From Chloroflexia bacterium (GTDB lineage Bacteria; Chloroflexota; Chloroflexia; Thermomicrobiales; CFX8): a stretch of DNA of 5,779 nucleotides. A model generated the notes under the pieces. The model was not told the DNA's origin. It worked only from the letters and a program-made list of their open reading frames with translations, and did no database searches. Within the stretch, counting starts at the first letter, position 1. Each line of letters starts with the position of its first letter. Below are positions 1-5,710 of this stretch, in pieces. Made by a program: the position numbers and the translations under genes. Location of the stretch: assembly GCA_013696045.1 (NCBI GenBank), contig JACCZH010000245.1:1-5779 (forward strand), read 5' to 3'.

Positions 1-24
1 CCACAAGAGCGGGTTATCATCCAA

Positions 25-108
25 CGTAGCGGCGCGATTCATTGCGTCTCCTCTCCTCCCAATTCGGATCGGGCAGGCAAACCGGGCGCAATGAATTGCG
101 CCGCTACG
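25..108. repeat. Inverted repeat with 22-bp arms, intergenic
   Basis: The arms at 25-46 (CGTAGCGGCGCGATTCATTG plus CG) and 87-108 are reverse complements at 21 of 22 positions, separated by a 40-nt pyrimidine-then-purine-rich spacer. The single mismatch, G36 against T97, would be a G-U pair in plus-strand RNA. The arms look like a dispersed REP-like element of the kind common in Chloroflexota genomes; that recognition is from memory and a genome-wide count would settle it. The element ends 12 nt before the ribosome binding site of the M48 peptidase, so it would lie in that gene's leader if transcription starts upstream of it. There is no U-tract after the stem, so it does not look like an intrinsic terminator. 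Positions 1-24 show nothing I can identify. Confidence 0.8.
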
Positions 109-120
109 AACAAATTGACA

Positions 121-128
121 AGAAGGAG
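121..128 (+). promoter_or_regulatory. Strong ribosome binding site for the M48 peptidase
   Basis: AGAAGGAG lies 5 nt before the ATG at 134. It is the best Shine-Dalgarno match in the window and fixes the start of the downstream gene; other upstream start codons in this region are in other frames. Confidence 0.85.
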
Positions 129-133
129 CATAG

Positions 134-1267
134 ATGAGCGACACCAATGCCCGCTCGCAAGAGTACAGCCGCATGAAGGAACGCCTGGCCCTGGCTGGAA
201 CGGCCCTGACCCTGGCCGGCAGCGCTCTCTTTCTCGGAACCGGCCTGGCGGCAAAGATGAACCGCCGCTTGCTTCCAAAAACGAGAGCAAGCTTCACGAA
301 ACGCGTGCGTTACCACGGCTCACTGTCGCTGGGTTCATTGATGCTTGGGCTGCCGTTATCGTTCTATAGCGGCTATATCGTTGAGAAGCGTTTCGGGTTG
401 AGCAACCAGACGCCCAGAAGCTGGGCCATCGATGTCGTCAAGGGAGAAGCCATCTCCGCGCCGTTGCAGATCGCGCTGATCGAGGGTATGCAATGGACGA
501 TCCGCCGCTGGCCGGACCGCTGGTGGCTAATCGCCTCGGGCACGGCCATTCCACTTACCGCTGGGCTTACCTTTCTGTTCCCGGTGCTGATAGCGCCGCG
601 TTTCAACACATATGAGCCGCTTGAGGACACAGAGCTGGCCGCTCGTCTAAAGTTGCTGGCCGAGAAGACCGGCATCGAGGTGGCTGATGTCATGCAGATG
701 GATATGAGCCGCAGAACGACCAAAGCCAACGCATTCTTCGCAGGCATTGGCCACACGAAACGCATCGTCATTAGCGATACGATGCTCGCGGGCTTCACCC
801 CTGACGAAATCGAGACGGTCGTCGCCCACGAGATCGGTCACCAGGTGAACCGGGATCTCTGGCGCTTTATCCTCTCATCCAGCTTCGTAACCCTCGCGAT
901 CGCCTGGGTCACCGATCGGGTCGGACGTCGCGCCATGTCATCCCGGCCCGAGCTGGTTGGTGCCACAAGCCTCGGCAACCCCCGGGCACTGCCGCTCATC
1001 GCGTTGGCCTTTGGCGTGGCCGGCACAGTGATCACGCCGCTCCAGCTGGCCTACAGCCGGAGGATCGAGCGCCGCACCGACCGCTTCGCCGTCGCGCTCA
1101 CCGGCAACGGATCTGCCTATGCAAGCGCGTTGGCGAAGTTGGCGGCGCTTAACCTGGCTGATCCGAATCCGCCAGGCTGGGTCACAATCCTTCTGCACTC
1201 GCATCCACCCATTGCCGAGCGGATCGACACCGCCCGCACGGCCGAGATTAACGCTTTGTGGACGTGA
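134..1267 (+). CDS. M48 family zinc metallopeptidase, Ste24/CAAX-protease-like membrane protein
   Basis: Predicted integral-membrane zinc endopeptidase of 377 residues. Seen: a hydrophobic N-terminal segment (about 18-40); a second near 62-80; a region typical of the M48 N-terminal domain, with EKRFGLSNQ at about 84-92 and a Trp/Arg-rich stretch before a third membrane helix at about 131-153; then the catalytic domain. The zinc motif is HEIGH (H232, E233, H236), preceded by NAFFAG from N199. The likely third ligand is E312 in SRRIERRTD, with D316 four residues on. HSHPP (355-359) near the C-terminus is the usual late M48 motif. A hydrophobic stretch around 283-302 would be another membrane segment. 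Known for the family: eukaryotic Ste24 cleaves prenylated CAAX proteins, while bacterial relatives are thought to act in membrane-protein turnover or envelope quality control. Substrate here is unknown. The length is slightly short of typical Ste24 (about 400-450). HtpX is a less good fit because of the long Ste24-like N-terminal domain. The 3' end overlaps the convergent methyltransferase gene by 20 bp. Confidence 0.93.
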   Translation: MSDTNARSQEYSRMKERLALAGTALTLAGSALFLGTGLAAKMNRRLLPKTRASFTKRVRYHGSLSLGSLMLGLPLSFYSGYIVEKRFGLSNQTPRSWAIDVVKGEAISAPLQIALIEGMQWTIRRWPDRWWLIASGTAIPLTAGLTFLFPVLIAPRFNTYEPLEDTELAARLKLLAEKTGIEVADVMQMDMSRRTTKANAFFAGIGHTKRIVISDTMLAGFTPDEIETVVAHEIGHQVNRDLWRFILSSSFVTLAIAWVTDRVGRRAMSSRPELVGATSLGNPRALPLIALAFGVAGTVITPLQLAYSRRIERRTDRFAVALTGNGSAYASALAKLAALNLADPNPPGWVTILLHSHPPIAERIDTARTAEINALWT

Positions 1268-2060
1268 TAAGCACTTTGTGATCGGTAAAGCTCAGAATAT
1301 GATTGCTTTCGATCCGGATACCGAAAAACTCACGCACCTTATCTGGCTGACTGAGCACGAACCGGTCCAGGCCGGCCTTCGCCTCGGCTGTCATACGTGA
1401 TCGCGACGTCCAGGTTTCATACTCGTGCTCCCGTTGGACAAACTCGTGCTGCTCAACGGTGAGGCCGGCGTGTTCGATAAACGACCGCCACTCGTTCAGG
1501 CTGTAGCTACGCACATGGGTGGTGTCGCGTCGCCACTCAAGCTCGTTGATGAACGCGTCCAGGATAGTGTCGTCGGGCGAGATCGAGTCCATGAGCACGA
1601 ACCTGCCACCCGGCTTTAATACCCGCGCCACCTCGTTGCAGAATGCCTGCACATCACCGAAGTGGTGAGGGGCAATCCGGCAGCTGACGATGGTGAACGA
1701 GCGATCCTCGAACGGGAGCTTTTCGGCGTCGGCAATTTCGAACGATACATTCGTCGCGCCCTGCTCTTTGATGAATCCACGCGCTGCCTCAAGCATCTTC
1801 GGCGTCAGATCACTGGCGACAACCTGTGCGACATGTGGAGCCAGAGCCAGCGCGGTGTGACCGCCGCCGGTAGCAATGTCTAGCGCAACGTCGTCCGGCC
1901 CGCACCCTGCCAGCTCGACCAGCCGCTGGAGGTCCGCTCCGGCCCGGTGCTTCGGTGAAGAGACGTAGTCCGCCGCCGTCGATCCGAACTGCGACCGTAC
2001 CCGTTCTTTATGATCTGTCCCACTTCCAGCGTCGCTGCTCACCCTCGTCTCCGTTCCCAT
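1248..2060 (-). CDS. Class I SAM-dependent methyltransferase (UbiE/Methyltransf_11-like)
   Basis: Predicted soluble methyltransferase of 270 residues. Rossmann-fold SAM-binding features appear in the standard order: motif I DIATGGGHTA (61-70), the acidic residue ending strand 2 (D84 in VASDLTPKML), ADAEKLPFED (110-119) with D111 likely contacting the adenine, the strand-4 region FTIVSCRIAPHHF (122-134), and LKPGGRFVLMD (148-158). This is the UbiE/COQ5-type arrangement, but the acceptor cannot be read from the sequence; quinone, lipid and small-molecule targets are all possible, so no symbol is given. The start is uncertain. The open frame runs back to 2267, but that would overlap the transporter gene. 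An ATG at 2108 adds 16 residues without recognisable domain content and its GGAAGGGG sits directly against the ATG. A GTG at 2042 has GGAG with a 6-nt spacer and would give 264 residues. All choices keep the whole domain. The stop lies inside the convergent peptidase gene. Confidence 0.9.
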   Translation of the reverse strand: MGTETRVSSDAGSGTDHKERVRSQFGSTAADYVSSPKHRAGADLQRLVELAGCGPDDVALDIATGGGHTALALAPHVAQVVASDLTPKMLEAARGFIKEQGATNVSFEIADAEKLPFEDRSFTIVSCRIAPHHFGDVQAFCNEVARVLKPGGRFVLMDSISPDDTILDAFINELEWRRDTTHVRSYSLNEWRSFIEHAGLTVEQHEFVQREHEYETWTSRSRMTAEAKAGLDRFVLSQPDKVREFFGIRIESNHILSFTDHKVLITSTKR

Positions 2061-2161
2061 GCTGCCCGGCTGGGGTACAGTTGCCAGCAGGGCATTGTTC
2101 CTGCCCATCCCCTTCCGGCGTGCGAACCGTCGCGCGCCGATTTTGACGATCAGGGTAACGC
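2061..2161. promoter_or_regulatory. Divergent intergenic region between methyltransferase and MMPL transporter
   Basis: These 101 bases separate two divergent start codons, so promoters for one or both genes are expected here. I could not find a convincing -35/-10 pair in either direction. AGGG at 2152-2155, 6 nt before the ATG at 2162, is a modest ribosome binding site for the transporter. If the methyltransferase starts at 2108, only 53 bases remain. Confidence 0.4.
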
Positions 2162-4372
2162 ATGTTCTACCGTCTCGGCTATATTGGGTTTCGCTACCGC
2201 TATCTTGTCCTCGCCATCTGGCTCGCGCTCTTTCTGGTGAGCGCCCCGACAATCCGCCAGCTGCCATCCGTCTTGAAGGTCGGCGGCTTCAGCAATCCCA
2301 ACATCGAGTCGGCTCGCGCCCGAGCTGTTCTCGAAGACAACCTGCCCAGTTTCTCGCCCTCGGTACTGGTCGTGATCTTCGAGTCAGAAGAATACACTGC
2401 CTTTGACCCAGAGTTTTCAGACGAAGCCAATAGGGTGATCGACAACATCCTGACCATCTCCGAAACTGCCGGCGCGACGCGTTTCCAGGACAGCCCGCGC
2501 CAGATCTCAAGCGATGGCCACACTGCATACTCGGCGGTGCAGATCAACCTTTCGCCGGAAGAGTCGCAACGCCTGATGCCGGAGATCCGCGACGTCCTTC
2601 CCGAAACCAGCATCGCAACAACACTGGCAGGCGTGCCGGCATTCTATGAGGATGTCGAGACCATTTCAGAACAGGATCTGCAACGCGCGGAACTGTTTGC
2701 CATCCCGTTCGCCCTGATCGCGTTGCTGCTGGTCTTTGGAACGGTGGTTGGCGCGGCGGTGCCACTGTTCGTTGGCGGGGTAAGCGTCGCAACCGTGCTT
2801 GGACTCGTATTCTTGCTCGCCCAGCGGGTTGATATGTCGATCTTTGTGCTCAACCTGACCACCATGCTCGGCCTGGGTCTGGCGATTGACTATTCACTCT
2901 TTATGACGAGCCGGTTCCGCGAGGAGCTGGACAAACGCTCTGTTGAGGAAGCCGTGGCTGTCACGGTTGGGACCGCCGGACGCGCCGTCTTCTTCTCTGG
3001 CCTGACCGTCCTGATCGGTTTGGGCGGGCTGGCGCAGTTCGATTTCATGTTTCTGCGCTCGGTCGGCATCGCCGGCGTGGCGGTGGTGTCGGTGGGAATG
3101 ATCGGGGCGTTGACCCTTCTCCCGGCTGTTCTGGGGATCGTCGGGCAGCGCATCAACCGCTTTCAGATCATCAAACGTAAGGATGACAGCAGCGGGACCT
3201 TCTGGGTGCGCCTTTCAAACGTTGTCATGGACCATCCATGGAAGGTGTTTATCCCCACACTGGCGTTCCTCCTCCTCCTTGGAATCCCGTTCCTGGACGT
3301 CGAACTCTCTTCGCCCGACGCCACAATCCTGCCAACCAGAGTTGAATCGAGACAGGGCTTCGAGGTGCTGCGCCGCGAGTTCGGCGACGGTGAAATCTCA
3401 CCTATCGTTGTTGCGCTTGAGACTGACACCAACGTCACCGATCGAGAGAACCTGGCTGCGCTCTACGACTTCACACGCGACTTCGCGGCCGATGATCGAG
3501 TCACGCGCATCGACAGCATTGTGACCCTTGATCCCCGCCTGACGCTCGACCAGTACAACCTGCTCTACAACAGTCCGGGAGGCATCACCGACCAGTTCGT
3601 GCAGGAAAACCTCAACCAGCTCGCTTCAGAAAACGCGACCGTCGTCCTGCTCTATATCCGTGGTTTGGCTGGCGACGACGAATCCAAGGCTCTGTTGACT
3701 GACGTGCGAAACTACCAGTTCGGAGGAGATTTTCGAGTGCTGGTCGACGGCGGCACCGCTGAGATCGTGGATGTCGTGAACCTGATGTACGACCAGTTCC
3801 CCTATGTCGCGCTCGTCATCGTTCTGGCTACCTACTTCGTGCTGCTCTTCCTGTTCCGCTCGGTAGTGCTGCCTCTCAAAGCGATCCTGATTAATACGTT
3901 GAGCATCGCCGCCAGCTACGGCGCGCTGGTCTTTATTTTCCAGCAAGGTAACTTTTCGAGCATTCTCGGATTTGAACCTCAAGGATACGTTGAGGCTTCG
4001 CTGCCGATCATCATGTTCTGCGTGCTCTTCGGGCTCTCTATGGATTACGAAGTCTTTCTCCTCTCGCGGGTGCGCGAGACCTATCTGGAGACAAACGATA
4101 ACCGCCAGAGTGTGGCCATCGGACTCCAGCGCAGTGGCAGAATCATTACCGGTGCGGCGCTCATCGTGGTCGTCGTGACCGCCTCGTTCGTAACCGCCGA
4201 AATCGTTCTCGTCAAGGCACTCGGGCTTGGCATCGCCATCGCCGTCTTCCTGGATGCCACCATCGCTCGCGCGTTGCTCGTTCCGTCCACCATGCGCCTG
4301 CTCGGCAACGTCAACTGGTGGCTCCCCAAGTGGCTTCAGCGACTGCTACCGAAGAAGGAATACAAGCATTGA
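2162..4372 (+). CDS. MMPL family RND-type transporter
   Basis: Predicted 736-residue inner-membrane transporter, a complete two-half RND architecture. Seen: TM1 at about 13-30; a soluble domain about 31-175; a five-helix cluster (about 177-195, 200-220, 226-249, 273-292, 300-325); a basic loop (328-340, ending IIKRK); TM7 at about 360-378; a second soluble domain about 380-545; and a second five-helix cluster (about 547-566, 570-592, 609-635, 658-678, 683-706), giving twelve helices. Each half carries the Asp-Tyr pair of the MMPL proton relay: GLAIDYSLFMTSRFREEL with D243-Y244, and FGLSMDYEVFLLSRVRE with D628-Y629. These correspond in context to D256-Y257 and D645-Y646 of mycobacterial MmpL3. 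Known for the family: proton-driven export of lipids, glycolipids or hydrophobic compounds. The substrate here is unknown. It lacks the long C-terminal tail of MmpL3. The next gene on the same strand is a lipocalin-like lipoprotein 143 bp downstream, so the two may be co-transcribed through the intervening repeat. Confidence 0.95.
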   Translation: MFYRLGYIGFRYRYLVLAIWLALFLVSAPTIRQLPSVLKVGGFSNPNIESARARAVLEDNLPSFSPSVLVVIFESEEYTAFDPEFSDEANRVIDNILTISETAGATRFQDSPRQISSDGHTAYSAVQINLSPEESQRLMPEIRDVLPETSIATTLAGVPAFYEDVETISEQDLQRAELFAIPFALIALLLVFGTVVGAAVPLFVGGVSVATVLGLVFLLAQRVDMSIFVLNLTTMLGLGLAIDYSLFMTSRFREELDKRSVEEAVAVTVGTAGRAVFFSGLTVLIGLGGLAQFDFMFLRSVGIAGVAVVSVGMIGALTLLPAVLGIVGQRINRFQIIKRKDDSSGTFWVRLSNVVMDHPWKVFIPTLAFLLLLGIPFLDVELSSPDATILPTRVESRQGFEVLRREFGDGEISPIVVALETDTNVTDRENLAALYDFTRDFAADDRVTRIDSIVTLDPRLTLDQYNLLYNSPGGITDQFVQENLNQLASENATVVLLYIRGLAGDDESKALLTDVRNYQFGGDFRVLVDGGTAEIVDVVNLMYDQFPYVALVIVLATYFVLLFLFRSVVLPLKAILINTLSIAASYGALVFIFQQGNFSSILGFEPQGYVEASLPIIMFCVLFGLSMDYEVFLLSRVRETYLETNDNRQSVAIGLQRSGRIITGAALIVVVVTASFVTAEIVLVKALGLGIAIAVFLDATIARALLVPSTMRLLGNVNWWLPKWLQRLLPKKEYKH

Positions 4373-4400
4373 GATCCAACAATGTTCACCGCGACTATTC

Positions 4401-4502
4401 ACTCTGTCATTTCGACCGCAGTGGAGAGATCTCACGCCAACCCAGGCTTCAGTGGAACCGAGATCTCTCCGCTGCGTTTCGCTCCGGTCGAGATGACAGA
4501 GT
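4401..4502. repeat. Palindromic intergenic repeat (TCATTTCGACC...GGTCGAGATGA type)
   Basis: The left arm 4401-4433 pairs with the right arm 4460-4502 over 33 base pairs. There are two G-U wobbles (4411/4492 and 4422/4471), a 10-nt insertion in the right arm (4476-4485) and a 26-nt loop (4434-4459). This arrangement resembles a dispersed palindromic repeat that gives rise to spurious proteins with strings like HFDRSGEIS in many draft genomes; this is from recall. It carries no transposase, so it would be a REP/MITE-like element moved or expanded in trans, if mobile at all. It fills most of the gap between the transporter and the lipoprotein gene, and the familiar flank of such repeats (GGCTCTCAGGATGACC at 4505-4520) seems to run into the start codon of the latter. 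In RNA it would form a strong hairpin between the two cistrons. Confidence 0.85.
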
Positions 4503-4515
4503 CTGGGCTCTCAGG

Positions 4516-5601
4516 ATGACCGTGGTCGTCGCTCTCGCCTTCCTCGTCACGGCCTGCGCTGGACAAGGCGCCGAAGCCGATCCTGTTCCCGATCCGGTCG
4601 CGACACCAACCCGCGCCGCTGAGGCGCTGCTGGCGCCGCAGCCAGAGATTAAGCCGGTGCGCTTCCCAGAGGATGAAGCGCCCCACGACATGTTGACCGA
4701 GTGGTGGTATTACACCGGCCACCTCTTCACCGAAGAGGGCGACCGCTACGGCTTTGAATATGTGGTCTTCCAGGCCAACCGCGGCGCGTTCCCGTCGTAC
4801 TACGCCGCCCACTTCGCAATATCCGACAACCCGAGCGGCACGTTTCATTTTGATGAAAAAGCCGGGCCCGGCGCGGCGCTTGAAGCAGATGAAGGCTTCA
4901 ACCTCGATCTCGATGGCTGGACCATGTCCGGCGCCCTCGGAACCGACAGGCTGGCAGCCGAGATGGTGGGCTACGCCATTGATCTCAGCCTTACAGCCAC
5001 CAAGCCGCCCGCGCTGCACAACGACATCGGCTACGTCGAGTTTGGCCCCGCCGGCGGCTCATACTATTATTCCAGGACGAACATGGAAGTAACCGGCACG
5101 CTGACGGTCAACGACGAACCACTGACCATCACCGGTGAAGCCTGGATGGACCATCAGTGGGGCAACTTCATATCTGTTGGAGCTGGCGGCTGGGACTGGT
5201 TCTCTGTCCAGCTTGAGAACAATCAGGAGCTCACGATCTCGCTCATTTTCGATGCCGCTCACAACATCGTCATGTCCTACGGCACGCTCGTCGTCGAGGA
5301 CGGCTCGGTGGAGAACCTTGAGACGGGAGACTTCACGGTAACGTCAACCGACACTTGGGAATCGCCAGACACCGGCGCAATCTACCCCTCACGCTGGACG
5401 ATTGACGTACCAGATCGGGATTGGTCAATCGAGCTTGTCCCGTCTATGCCGCAGCAGGAACTCGACACGACGGCCAGCACCGGCGTGATCTACTGGGAGG
5501 GCGAGGTGGAAGTTACCGGCACGGTCGGCGATGTGCCGGTACAGGGATTGGGCTATGTTGAGCTCACCGGTTACGCGTCGGACTCGATGCCGTCGCAGTG
5601 A
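4516..5601 (+). CDS. CrtC/AttH-type lipocalin-like lipoprotein (predicted secreted hydrolase family)
   Basis: Predicted 361-residue exported lipoprotein. A short hydrophobic leader ends in lipobox VTAC, so C14 would be lipidated. A Pro/Ala-rich linker (about 19-45) follows. The N-terminal half then shows the marks of the CrtC (hydroxyneurosporene synthase/carotenoid 1,2-hydratase) lipocalin domain: TEWWYYTGHL (61-70), a FEYVVFQANRG strand (80-90), and GEAWMDHQWGNF (207-218). GWDWFSVQLENNQELTI (225-241) leads into the C-terminal lipocalin-like domain, which ends in GLGYVELTGY (344-353), the usual family terminus, so the gene is complete. Known: relatives include carotenoid hydratases and AttH-like proteins often found with ABC exporters. 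No carotenoid genes are visible here, so a hydratase role is not supported; binding a hydrophobic molecule is an inference. The start is uncertain. The ATG at 4516 has only CAGG against it, and the leader then has no Lys/Arg before the hydrophobic stretch. A TTG at 4369, overlapping the transporter stop and preceded by GAAGGA, is in frame but would translate the repeat. Domains are unaffected. Confidence 0.85.
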   Translation: MTVVVALAFLVTACAGQGAEADPVPDPVATPTRAAEALLAPQPEIKPVRFPEDEAPHDMLTEWWYYTGHLFTEEGDRYGFEYVVFQANRGAFPSYYAAHFAISDNPSGTFHFDEKAGPGAALEADEGFNLDLDGWTMSGALGTDRLAAEMVGYAIDLSLTATKPPALHNDIGYVEFGPAGGSYYYSRTNMEVTGTLTVNDEPLTITGEAWMDHQWGNFISVGAGGWDWFSVQLENNQELTISLIFDAAHNIVMSYGTLVVEDGSVENLETGDFTVTSTDTWESPDTGAIYPSRWTIDVPDRDWSIELVPSMPQQELDTTASTGVIYWEGEVEVTGTVGDVPVQGLGYVELTGYASDSMPSQ

Positions 5602-5610
5602 TCGAGTCAC

Positions 5611-5701
5611 AAAATCCCGGTAGGGGAGGCGGCTTGTCCCCTCCCTTCTTTGGCCGTCGAGGGCCCGGGAGGGGACAAGCCGCCTCCCCTACCGGGGTTT
5701 T
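5611..5701 (+). terminator. Probable intrinsic terminator downstream of the lipoprotein gene (bidirectional form)
   Basis: Nine bases after the stop codon a GC-rich stem begins at 5615 (TCCCGGTAGGGGAGGCGGCT and on to 5645) and pairs with 5667-5697 around a 21-nt loop. The stem is followed by TTTT at 5698-5701 and preceded by AAAA at 5611-5614, so it could stop transcription from either side. The stem is 31 bp, longer than a normal terminator and shaped like a dispersed repeat that doubles as one. Since the sequence beyond it may be a fold-back artefact, the T-run on the right side should be treated with some caution. Confidence 0.65.
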
Positions 5702-5710
5702 GTGACTCGA

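Noticed and set aside
15..20. TATCAT as a -10 box for the peptidase
   Set aside because: It is one base from consensus, but any -35 element would lie outside the window, so it cannot be supported.
115..120. Perfect TTGACA as a -35 box
   Set aside because: A matching -10 would fall inside the peptidase coding region after its start codon, so it cannot drive this gene.
2061..2267. Extension of the methyltransferase to an ATG at 2267
   Set aside because: It would overlap the first 106 bases of the MMPL gene on the opposite strand, and the added residues are low-complexity Arg/Gly-rich with no domain content.
4404..4496. Short open frames across the repeat giving peptides such as LSFRPQWRDLT
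   Set aside because: These are translations of the palindromic repeat, a familiar source of false proteins, with no ribosome binding site or domain.
4318..4515. GTG at 4318 as start of the lipoprotein gene
   Set aside because: It lies 55 bases inside the transporter gene and would place the translated repeat and over 60 extra residues before the signal peptide.
4432..5019. 195-codon open frame on the minus strand
   Set aside because: It is antisense to the well-supported lipocalin gene, shows no recognisable domain and reads as a high-GC shadow.
4516..5601. Calling the lipocalin protein a carotenoid 1,2-hydratase (crtC)
   Set aside because: Only the fold family is supported; the lipobox, the C-terminal lipocalin domain and the absence of carotenoid genes fit the broader AttH-like secreted group better.
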